A stretch of 64,000 nt of DNA from Wuchereria bancrofti (taxonomy: Eukaryota > Nematoda > Chromadorea > Rhabditida > Onchocercidae), in the NCBI GenBank assembly GCA_005281725.1, contig SSBO01000007.1, positions 5,118,031 to 5,182,030 on the forward strand. The letters are read 5' to 3'. A program made the position numbers and the translations under genes. How positions within the stretch are numbered: the first letter of the stretch is position 1; each line of letters begins with the position of its first letter. The notes below the pieces were generated by a model. That model had not been told where the DNA came from. It ran no database searches and saw only the letters and a list, made by a program, of their open reading frames with translations. Below, one piece after another: positions 12,906 through 23,903 of this stretch.

Positions 12906-14697
12906 TTGGATTAAGTTTATCTGTTTAAATTTGATTTCTTCATATAGATCCGTTATTGCATTGTTTTTTGGTTTTTGATTGGAATGGTTACTACAATTCT
13001 AGCGCTGGTTGCTTCACATGATCTGCTTCTGACTTTACATAATTCACTTCAGTTTTCCATCTTTATCTTTCTTACCTGGATACACTGTATATTTTTTTGC
13101 ATTGGTACACGTCAGCACAGTTTTTCTTCTTTCGTTATTATTATTACTTATCTTTATGATCAATATATGATATTCCAATTTATATTTTATGAGAAATGAA
13201 TCCGGATATTTGAATGGTTATTTCAGAATGTTCAGAAGGCTTATTTTTTGGTTTATAAAAATTTTACTCTGCTCTGAAAAGAAGCATTTTCTTCATGGTC
13301 CTTGTTATTTTAATTTTAATGAATAGAGTTTTTGAAATTTACTGCCTTAATTTTCTATCGTATGTGCTATTTATTATTCAGTCAGTGTCGTTTACAAACG
13401 CTGCCCTTGCAGTGTTATATACTGTTGACTGATCTAGTTGTTTACACTTTATTCTAGACAGGATTTTGTAATCCTACCAAAATTAAAGTTTTGTCTTTGC
13501 GAAATATTATTGCTTCATGTGTTAACTCAATAACAAAGTACAATTTTATGCCTATATATTACTGGTACATGTAATTATATTTTGCTCGAGTAAACATCTA
13601 GCTGCGACATTACAGCAACTGATCTGAAGTGGCAATAGCTACCACCGACAGCATAATCCGAAACATCGAATACCTGATATGCTGAACAATACGCTAATAT
13701 ATTAAACACTGCAAGTTTTGCTCAAAACATGAGACAAATTGAATCCGGCATACTGTGTACATGTGTCAAGTTTATTGAAGCGCCATAATGTGTGGAAGGA
13801 AGCAGAAAGGGTAAAAGAAGGGATGTGTACAGTTGATCGGCGTACATACAGCTGCTATGACAAGGGTAGAATACTTGTCAAAGAAATGTTATCACTATAA
13901 TCATATCCTAAATGTGTGTATTGTTAATATACGTTGAACTTGTCGAGTTAGTTTTGCTTTTTTCTATCAAATATTGGTAAACTTTCTCGGTATAAATATT
14001 CGTTTGCGAGAAATTAATTTTCATTATAGTGCTGGAGCTGAAGTGCATTTTAAATATTACGTCCTCTTAAATGCTTTACCTTTTGTTTTTCAAACTTTGC
14101 GAATTTAATTCGCAACCTCGACTGTTATTTACCAAATTAGTGATAACTACATGGAAAATTTTGCCAAAGATTGATTAATCGACGTATTATCATGAAGGAA
14201 AATTAAAGATGATATAGGACGGGCTTGAACTCAAAAGAAGCGGTACATTTTCGTTATTGGATGAAGGCTCATTAGAGATCGAGTTTCTAGTTATTTTTTT
14301 TCTATTTTTTATTGATTTTGATGGATTTTTAGATGACTTGAGGAGTCTGCCAAAGCTAAAAGATATTCAAACAATATTGTAACAGCAGCAGCAGCAGCAA
14401 TCTGAGATTCGGCGTTTCACACCGCTCAGTTGATTGACATTCGAGAAGCGAGTATGTGTGTAATTATAATTGGTTGCGTATGAGGAAGGGGTCGTCTTGG
14501 GATCATACCAGTGGTTTCAGGTGACTTTTACTTGCTCAAAAGCAACTCAAGGAGATATTGTTAACGATATAATAATTTAGCACCCTTACAATATTCGCTA
14601 GATAATTAAACTTTATATATCAGGTGCAAACTACTCAAACATCATGAAGCGGCCCTGCTCTTAGGTATTTCTTCACTTTTTTCTTTACAGTTCGAGG
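12906..14697. other. Intergenic region with a short CAG repeat
   Basis: A 1.8 kb AT-rich gap lies between two plus-strand genes. The first part is presumably the 3' UTR of the CEP97-like gene. Reading frames here are short and rich in Phe, Ile and Tyr, as expected of non-coding AT-rich DNA. A short (CAG)5 lies near 14383-14399. A TTCTTTACAG acceptor ends at 14690, eight bases before the next ATG. Confidence 0.55.
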
Positions 14698-17600
14698 ATG
14701 TCACTGATGACAGATGATTTGGATGTGAAATATGGAGTAATGAATCAGAATGATAGTGAATCAGCTGACAAGAAGAAACGGAAAAAATCGAAGGGAAGAG
14801 CATTGGAAATCGACTTCCCACTTCATTCGAGTGGGCTAATTCAGTGGGTTGCTGTAGTCTTGATGTATTTGGAGACTGAAATTTTTTTTCATCTCAAAAA
14901 AAATAAACTTTAGTGGTCAAAAGAAACGATTGGTACTCTGTGACTTTTACATTTTCCTTACTTCCATAATTGTGGGACGATAATGTGCCTGAATTTTGTT
15001 ACTTTAAATTTGTTGCTCGAAGAGTAACATCTTTCGTTATTGGCTTTGCTTATTTAACAGCTTATTTTGCATTTTCCATCTTTCGTAAGGATTAATCAAA
15101 ACCATCCAAGTAGATTTCCTGTGGAAGTAAAATGAACTTATTGCAGATCATATGAATCTAGCATTTGCTATGGCACAAACAATCAGCAAATTGTTCCTGC
15201 ATATTCGGCTGACACTGCTGCGGCGGGGAATGATTGTTCTGATGTAATTAATCAGCTTCTGCCAACTATCCGAGATGCTGTGCAGTGAGCGTCATTTTTT
15301 TACTTGTTTGAGATTCTAATGACACTTTTTGGTTTCGTTGTCCTGTATCATAGACCGGATAAGAGATAGAAGAGAAGAATGATGCGAAAGAGATTTAAAA
15401 ACCAGAAGATGCAGGACGAAACACAAGAGGAGTTCCAATAATCACAAGTGCGAGGAGTTCCAATAATCTTTTATGCTTGAAATACCTGAGTATTGTGTAA
15501 CAACACGAAGAAAAATATGAGGATCATGGAATTTGGAAAAGAGCGAAGTTCCTAGTGGATAACATGCTATTTCCTTATTCGTCAAAATCATATCACATTG
15601 ATTCTGCGATAGTGGCTTAGCTGAGAGACTTGCTGTAACATAGAAGGAAGAAAACTTGTTTGTACTCGGAAATTTATACTATATATATATATATATATAT
15701 AGAATTTTGAGGCACCTTATATTAATTCTTAAAACAGCAATACTCTACTGATAATTTTAATATAGAACTGGGGTTATATTTAAGGGATTGTATTTTAGGG
15801 AATTTTTATATGATGTTGGCAGTCGTGCTTGTGAAATAGAAGAAGTCATCAATTTCTTGAAAATATCAGACATTGCACTGCAATATAAGCAGTTGCTTAA
15901 TTCCTTAAATAATGCGCAGTTATATAAACTTTTCGAAAAGTTGAACATATTTCACATATCATATAAAGGCTCAAAGATGATTCTTCAAATGGCAAGTTTA
16001 GTCTTACTCATGTTTTAATGTTTTAATAGGATTTGGCAGAATTTTTGGCAGGAAAGCTGACGGAACCATAAAAAGCAGAATCCTTTCATAATTTTCAGTA
16101 GTAATCGCAACAAATGTTCAGTAAAAACTATCAGTATTTTCAGATTGATGAACCATTTCACCTATCTAACTCTGATACTGCTTTGTCACCAGCTGTCTCA
16201 TCCTTATCTAATGTTAATAATAGTAACCAGTTATTGACATTAATGAAGGGTGCTTTGAATAGTACTTTGGACGCTTCTACTGCTCAAACTAAACCTCTCT
16301 CTTCGATTACAAATGATTTCACAAAGTACTGGGTTTTTATCATTTCAGTTCATTAAATTGAAATTCAGCAAAAATATGAAAATATCCGTTTTATTCAATT
16401 TTCTTAGTAGATTACCGCAGCGGTATTTAAATGGAACAGGAACAACGGGAACAGAACTTAACACTATAATTAATTCGCATCAAAAAATTATTGGAAGTAC
16501 GGTGGTCCATAAGCGTTTATCTGCGGTAAATCTTTTTCAAATTTACTATTTATATAATCTCAAACTACGGTGATAACTTTTCAATTGAATGTGCTTAGAC
16601 TGTGGAGTGAGGTTTTAGGTTCAAATCGAGAACAAAGAGGGAGAAAATTTCCGATGTGCAGTAAGGGTTTAAAAGGAATATCATTTCTTAAAGTTGAACT
16701 CTTTACCAAATAAATACTCTGCTACCTACATTTTTATAATCTTTTCCATAAAGCTGCTATGAATTGGGCGTTTTTTATTGACTGCTTTGGATTTCAATTT
16801 TAGTTTTTTATTTTATTTGATTTTTTTTGAATTTAGGATGAGTTACTTGTTCAGCAAAACGGGGATATTTTTTATGACCAAAACACTGAACTGATGGATC
16901 AGAGAATGTTTTTGCAGGATGCGAAGTTTCATTTGGAGTAAGATCATTTCTAGTTTTCATGTTCTTTTTACTTCTCTCATATTAATTTCCAATAAAAATT
17001 GTAAGAAGCTTTTGCTGTATGCATTATCATTTTCAACTAGAATACTAATGCTCAAAAAATGTGAAAATATTTACATAATCGAAATTTCAGAAGAAGATTT
17101 ATAGAACAGAGATTGAAAGATGTGGAAAAAAGATACGAGGAGAGATTATCTAACGCTTCTTTAATGTTAAAAAAAGCTTACGTAAGTAATCCTTCATTTT
17201 CAAATCCGTTGTTCGGTGAAGACACTGGTTTCATTAAAGTTCATTGATAATTGTTTAAGTCTCACTTATTGAAATAAGTATTGTGTCATCTATTTTTTAT
17301 ACCTATAATACTTGAATTTGGTATTAAATGCTTGCATTCTAATAATTTTCAGAAAGAAATATTGGATTTACGATTGGGGAAGGCAAAAGCATTAGCAAAT
17401 AAAAGAATGGGGCAGGCTGAACTTGCATTAAAACACGCTAATGCAATACATAGCAGGTCAACTATTTTCTTTAGATTTTTGCAGAAGTTCATTTGTTGCT
17501 TAATTTGTCATGTGAAAGTTGTAATTAAATTAGATGCTGCAAACAAATGACAAATGGGGTGTAAGGAAAAGTTAATGCTGCATTAATTGTAATATGTAAG

Positions 17601-20600
17601 TAAATATTCTTGGACTTAAGAGTTGCTCGTTACAAGTTTAATTTGGAAAAATGGAAAAATACACTGATTTCACAAAAGTTGGGAGATCACTGTTAAATAG
17701 CTCTTTTGTATCTTGCAAACCTGGACTTTAACTAATATGTAGGTAATATTTTTGGACTGCCATTATTTCACATTGGACAAATTAAAATTTAAGGATTTGG
17801 AAAGAAAAACATTCGTTAGAATGCATCTCGTCTAGGATTTCATGTTTTACTTAGCATTTTACTTAACTTTTGCAGTATTTTTTCAGGATTGCGGACGAAA
17901 CGGTTAAATCAGATATAAAACAAATGATAAGGCAATGGGAACAAATCCTCAGGGATTACAAGGCTTGGCATGCTAATTTAGATGTTTGTTTCTTTTGATT
18001 CATATATTGTTAATCATATCATTACAGTTTTGTGTTCTTTACTGATGGACACTGATATAGTTTAAAGTAATCAGCCCATTTCATATTTCAGCACATTATG
18101 TTTTTCCTATGAAATTGCAAAATTTTTATGTCTTGTGGACTTCTCATAGTTTTATATCAACAACCAAATAAAAATCAGTAAAAATTGCAGAGAATAGTAG
18201 ATGGTCAAAAGGCACAAGTAGATTCAAATTATCGTTTTGATGAGTTGGCCCTTCTGTCGGTTAGTTTTATATCATTTTTGACCGTATGTCTGGTTTGATT
18301 TTGTTAAATTTATGAGGTTCTATTCTATATTCTTTAAAATATATTTCAGCCACCGGATAATATTCCGTGTGCTCCACAGTTACCTCCTAATGCTTTGAAG
18401 TATTTTCAACAACTTGAATTCGAGTGCAGATCGGGTGACCCCTCGTCGGAACTGCTTGTATGCTAAAAGATAAATTTGTATTTGAAAAAAAAATGTTTAT
18501 GACTGATACAACAAACTCTTCTGGCACTTTGTTTATGATACTTTGCTGCTGGACGGAATAATGTTGTCATTCAATCATTTCCAAAAGATTAAGGCACACG
18601 GAAGGTGCGATTGACTAACTGCCATTTTATAGCAGGAAATTTTAGTATTGTAGCTGAAGTGTATTTTATTCTTTCTTCACATGTAAAATTATTGTTATTA
18701 ATAATCATTTAGCGAGTAATTGGTCCTCCGGTTGGCTTTGAAAAAGAAGCTGTAACAGGTAGTCGATTTGGTGCAATTGGGCAACCTACCCCTCCGCCAC
18801 AGAGGAAGTTATTCACGGAAGCACAAATAAATAAATTGGTTTGCTCGTTTTTTACCTTCTTTATTCATCATATATCAGGATTTGTTTACCTCACTTGAAC
18901 TTTTTCGTTTTTATTATATTTTGTAACCGTTTATAGGTTGAGAAGACGCTGAAACATTTCCAGGATACTTACGGAAGTTCTTCAAACTTAAGCGCGTATG
19001 TTTTAAGTTGCCCGGAATTTATTCTAAAGTTCATTTCGAATTTTCATGTTTTTTCTGAATCTTTTTCCAGGGAAGAGGTCAAAAATGTATTAAACGAGCT
19101 CGAACGACGTCCTTTAGTGTTTTCATCCGATGTAACTCTTTCTTCTGTTCTTTCTCATGTAAGTTCCTATTGCTATATTTTTTCATCTTGGGTTTTTTCT
19201 TCCTGGAAAAAAGAAAAATGCTACTTGTGGAAAAAACACAAAGGAAAAAAAAACTCGAAATTAGGTTTTTGTATGTTTATTATATATATGTATATGTTGA
19301 AGTTAGAAATCGCTTTGCCATATATTGTGAGTATAATTTTTTTAAAAAAATCTTTACTGTAATAAAAAGTTGCAGGTAATAAAACGAGTTATGGAAGTAA
19401 GTGGTACTGGTGATGGAAAAAATAACAGTCAACCGGGCACACCATGCTGGACATCGTTATCATCTGAGTCATCTGTAACCTTTTCATCTCCTTTCACTAA
19501 GATCGATATAGAGGAACAGTTATTGTGCTAATTTGATCATAGTACTTCAAATAACATTTTTTTAAATTTAATAGAGCATGATAATTCACTTTTAGAATTA
19601 TAATTTAAGGATTGTTATGATCTCTAGCAAGTACATTTTAGCACTTTGTGTTTGCTCAAGTCCAAAGTGAAAATTCTTCTAGGCACCGTTCATCACTTTG
19701 TCATATCATTCATACTTTGAGGTAATTTATAGTATGTGGGGTGATACTCTATCAAACATTGCATTTTCTTCGGCAATTTTCTGTTATTTAGAGTTCTTAC
19801 TACATTTCGATTTTAAATAACGACACCTTTTGTGTCGCTTTTTTATGTATAACATAATTTAATCATAAACATAAGCTTTTTCTTTCGACGTAATAATTCT
19901 CTTATCTCTCTTCCCGGTTTGTTTGTTGTAATTTTATTAACCCTGTTTTTAGATAGCTGATAGTTAGGGTACTGACGTTGGATGTATCATCTTCAAGCTA
20001 TATGCATGTTGTTGATGTGTATTGGTCGTTTTGTGTCGTGACTGCAACAAAAAAAAAAAAAAAAAATAACATCGTACAGAGTTATCATGGCCTTTTTTTT
20101 TGAGTTTAATATGAGAAATTAATGTCAAAAAGAGGAATAAGAAGGGATTTCATCATCGCTACCACCTGGGAGACATTTAATGGATTTCTGACTTGATGTA
20201 CATGCAAAATGTAAAATTAAAAAAACTAATTATTTAAAAAATTTTGTGACAGACTTGCGAAGTTTGTCATAAAACTTTTAGTAAGAGGACTTTTTTGAAA
20301 AAGACGTATTTTATTGAGATGAAATAGGTACTTCCACTTTGTTATGCTGAAAAATTGCTTTTTTAAATTTTTTTAAAGTTCATGCTTCCGACAGAATTAT
20401 TTTTGTCTTTATAAAAGCCATAAAAATTTGTTACTTTTTATTGATAATTGATATGCCATTGTGCATCCCATGTGGTTGTCTTTTATATGTTACCGGTTTT
20501 TTTTATGTCTGTTTGAAGCAGATACTCTGAAGTTTGTATTTCAGACTGTTCGCCGTTCCGTGGATTTGGAAAGTCAGGACTGTAAAATTTGCTTACAGTC

Positions 20601-20892
20601 ATTGGCACATGGTGATAAACTAATACAGTGCCCTTCCTGTGTCGATTCCTATCACTATGAGGTGATTTCTCCTTTATTCAGTTTTAAACATAGTATTCTG
20701 CACCAAACATTCTGGGCTGCATTAAGGGTAGAGTAATACATGCCTTTGCATCAAGATATTTATCTGAGACTACTCGTGAATTCATTGCAGTGTGGGATCA
20801 AGTGGCTCAAACAAAACAGTACATGCCCGCATTGCCGTCGGCTGTGGAGCAATCCGGACGATTTTCCATCCTTAGCAAAGGCTCTTCCGTGA
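14698..20892 (+). CDS. RNF214: RNF214-like coiled-coil protein with C-terminal RING-variant finger
   Basis: This is probably an E3 ubiquitin ligase of the RNF214/DZIP3/TTC3 group. Exons: 14698-14843, 15147-15284, 15799-15939, 16122-16325, 16408-16525, 16837-16937, 17091-17181, 17353-17456, 17887-17983, 18191-18259, 18350-18457, 18713-18838, 18937-18995, 19071-19158, 19376-19396, 20545-20661, 20791-20892 (609 aa). A disordered N-terminus is followed by a coiled coil (aa 265-385, with RFIEQRLKDVEKRYEERL), a Pro-rich linker, and a helical module starting FTEAQINKLVEKTLKHF (about 475-537) as in RNF214. The finger follows. Its ligands are C550, C553, C566, C569, H574, C577, C588 and C591, a C4HC3 pattern. 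If the donor at 19397 is not used, the frame runs to TAA at 19531 and gives a 581-aa form without the finger. The third and fourth exon borders are the least sure. Confidence 0.75.
15680..15701. repeat. (AT)n microsatellite
   Basis: About eleven AT units lie in the intron upstream of exon 3 of the RNF214-like gene. Confidence 0.9.
20049..20066. repeat. Homopolymer A(18)
   Basis: A run of 18 A lies inside the 1.15 kb terminal intron of the RNF214-like gene. If the short form is made, this would be transcribed downstream of its stop. Confidence 0.85.
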
Positions 20893-21573
20893 ACCATACA
20901 GCTATAAAATATTCTATTGTTGTCATGTTGCATCCCTTGATTACTAACTTTCCAAAATAATATATTTGATTATGCTTAGTCTGAGTCAGTGTAACCTTCC
21001 CCCTCATTGATTATGTATGATTCAGGCGCTTTATTTCGGGAGAAGATTGAATTGCATTATGCGTCCATCTTGTTACTAGAGATCTGCATCATACGAGTAG
21101 CTGTCCCTCCGAATTATCATATTATGTCAATTGCTATATGTCATCCATCCATGTTAATTAGAACTTATAGGGATAATATGCTATGGCAACTGAAAATCAC
21201 CGTTTAACAAAAAATGTCCTCAAAATACATTGAATCTATATTCCATTCCATTATTTTGGTTTATTGAATAGTGTAACTAACATTTGATCTATATGGATTT
21301 CATAGTTGTAAGTTTGCAATTATAATCTGTTTAGAATTTTTCAACTAAAACACTGCGGTTTTTTAATCTTAAGCAGCATTCCAGTAAAAATCAGTGGCCT
21401 TCGACATGAATTTATAGAATTACATTTTTTGTAACGATTCTAGAAGAATTAAAGACTGATTCATTTTTAAACTACATTCATAACAGCAAGGCAGAGAAAT
21501 CTTTCCTTAGACTTCGCTTATAATTGAAGTTTCCCAATGCGGTTTTTTTGTCATGATTTCGGCAATGTCCAGC
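20893..21573. other. Convergent gap, RNF214-like / DXO
   Basis: This 0.68 kb separates two tail-to-tail genes and should hold both 3' ends. It is AT-rich, with no coding-like exon or repeat of note. Confidence 0.55.
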
Positions 21574-23455
21574 TCAGGATTTATCAAAATGCACTAAAAA
21601 CCAGTCCGGAAGGAAACTGAATGCACTAATCGGTGGAGATGTTTGATATGTTATGCATCGTTTGGAAGGGTCAAATTCTAAAACATAATAGATAAGGTCT
21701 GGAGAAACTTCCAACAATTTTTTCAAACGGTTCAACGTTGCATAAAGGAAGTTGAAGGTGACATTCGCCGACCACTGATGAGCTTTTTTTGTGAGTTGTG
21801 ATACTTTGAGCCTTTCAGTGTACGTTACCATACCTGTAACAAACTTTGCGACTATAAAATCTGCACTGGAATAGAAAGGTACTGCTAAAATATTCTATGA
21901 AAGTTAAATATGGATTGTAACGTACCGTCATTATCTCTATAGCCGACGACTATGTTTTCTATACCGATCAGAAAGGATTGCACCCACCATTTCATCGCTT
22001 TATATTTCCAAAAGTTATTTGTTAGTTCTTTACACTGCGTCTTCAATTCCACGTATTCGCCGTCTATTGGTAAACCCATCATAAAATTAATATGAATTTA
22101 GATAAGACAGGCAATAATAAAGTGCTCCTGACCCTTCTTATACTAGTTTTAACACAATTCATAATTAGCTACCGATCTGTCGAGCACAGTTACTGTAACC
22201 TCTATATGTCTACTTGTAAAACCTAATGAATCATAATATTACGTCTCAAAATATAGTAGACAACCGTTAAACAGCTTTGAATTCCATCTGTCGCCTTCTT
22301 AATACACATTTTCAAGACTTCAAAATCATAAAAAAACAAGCTACCGGCATCAATGCAGTCAGTCTCGCCAGAATACAGGATACGGAATCCTTCTTTTCGT
22401 CCACCCAAGCGTGCCTTAACGACAACATCAAATTCCCCTAAATTCGTCACTGGTTCATTTATATGTGGTTCCTCCTGGAAAAATTCTAAACCGTAAAATT
22501 TAAACATTCTATTTAATTCTCCAAAAATTTCAAAACAAACTTGAGAAACCTCAAGGAATTCATGAGAAAAGATCACCGATAAAGAGTCACTTGTCATATA
22601 TTGTTCAAACTTATAGCCCCAATATGTCATCCGTTTGTCGCGATCAGACATTGATTTCAACCGAAGGATTTTTTCACTGGTCGGGAACTCACATATGAAA
22701 ATTACAGATTTATACCGAACAACAGCTAACCGCCAACCATCTAGATATTCATACGGTGAGCATGCGATCCGTGTCAGAGTGCCACGCCAACAAATAAAAT
22801 CAGCGCCGTGGCAAACCTTAAAATGATGCAGATCTAATTTATACGTGCTTCAAAAAAGTAGTATAAGTGGCATCAATGCCGAATAGAAATTACCTTATCA
22901 TGATCAAATAAAAAATTCAACTGCCACATTCCTGCATTAGTCGGTATTTCGCATTCTAAGCTACACGTTAATTGAAAATAGCAGCTAATTTAGTTCAGTC
23001 AATATGCCGAGCTGATACAGTAAAATCTCATTCTAACTGTTGCCTGATCACCGAATAATACAGCAATGATTCTATGAATGCATTTTCTCCTTTTACACTT
23101 TTGAAATTAAAGAAAAAGAGGAGTCAGAGTGACAGCAAAAAAAAGTGGAAGCAATAATGAAAGATACCTTATCCAGAGAGGATCCAGGTTCGCTGTGTAT
23201 AAGTATCCATTTCAACAATACGTCCAGTTTTTCATTGTGTAAAACGTCTTTGCCTTCAAACTGATAATAACCAATATTTAAGTCAAAATTACATCGCTGC
23301 CCAATAGCTTTCTCGTAAAGATATTTTGCCCGACACCTACCCGGCAATACATCATGTTGCTTGGTAACACACATTTCTCCGATCACCGATGGTTTATGAA
23401 ATGATGGAAATGCACCCTCATACAGTGATGGATCCGTTTCCAACAGCGATACCAT
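21574..23455 (-). CDS. DXO: DXO/Dom3Z/RAI1 decapping and 5'-3' exonuclease
   Basis: DXO removes faulty or non-canonical (including NAD) caps and degrades the RNA. Five exons join in phase to 360 aa: 23455-23168, 22816-22550, 22474-22345, 22063-21926, 21833-21574. All catalytic motifs of the family are present: GYKFEQYM (Glu167), SGETDCID (Glu222 and Asp224), EYVELKT (Glu234 and Lys236) and KWWVQSF (Gln257). Other family signatures are ICWRGTLTRIA and the terminal FSFLPDWFL. Human DXO is 396 aa, so this is a full-length enzyme. The ATG lies one base after a TTTTCAG acceptor, the likely trans-splice site. I removed a 75-base intron (22549-22475) that has no in-frame stop; keeping it would insert 25 residues between two catalytic motifs. 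The gene is divergent from the sorting nexin. Confidence 0.93.
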
Positions 23456-23615
23456 TCTGAAAATGAAACCACAACATTCTCAATCCTCACCTCTACTTAT
23501 AGACGATGTTAACCAACAATAACAGACAGCAGCAAATAATACCAAACACACGTCTAAACTCATATAGTCTGTCTCTCTGTATACGTATGTGCATGTCTGT
23601 CTCTCTCTCTCTGTA

Positions 23616-23656
<41 letters not shown>

Positions 23657-23903
23657 ATATGGAATACACAACCGCTCCTGTCGCAGTCTAATTCCTGACT
23701 GACAAAATCCAACCGACAAGAAACTAGTTTAGATTTAACGGTGAGAAGTGTGAGATTAGTGTGCTCACAGAATGCTCACATTTGTGATTGATGGTATTCA
23801 TGAAATGAGAAGTAAGGGCGTTTTTACATCATAGGGGTTAAAGGTCGTTCTGGATTTATTAGCCTTATGTTAATACAGACTTTTACAGTTACAGCCCAAA
23901 ACA
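23456..23903. promoter_or_regulatory. Divergent promoter region, DXO / SNX, with a GT repeat
   Basis: Only 448 bp separate the two start codons. The middle is a CT tract running into a long GT tract. A TTTTACAG acceptor lies about 15 bases before the sorting nexin ATG, and another sits next to the DXO ATG on the minus strand. Confidence 0.5.
23600..23657. repeat. Compound (CT)n-(GT)n microsatellite
   Basis: About six CT units are followed by TATGTAT and about 18 GT units (23621-23656). Long alternating GT tracts can adopt Z-DNA and are usually length-variable. Confidence 0.92.

Noticed and set aside
12975..13199. Plus-strand frame with hydrophobic residues after the CEP97-like gene
   Set aside because: AT-rich, Phe/Ile-rich composition typical of non-coding DNA; lies in the expected 3' UTR.
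15940..16018. Continuation of RNF214-like exon 3 past 15939
   Set aside because: The frame stays open for 25 more codons, but no donor there matches the phase of exon 4; the GTTGAA donor does.
16618..16630. B-box-like sequence (GGTTCAAATCG) suggesting a tRNA
   Set aside because: No A box at the right distance and no cloverleaf; chance match.
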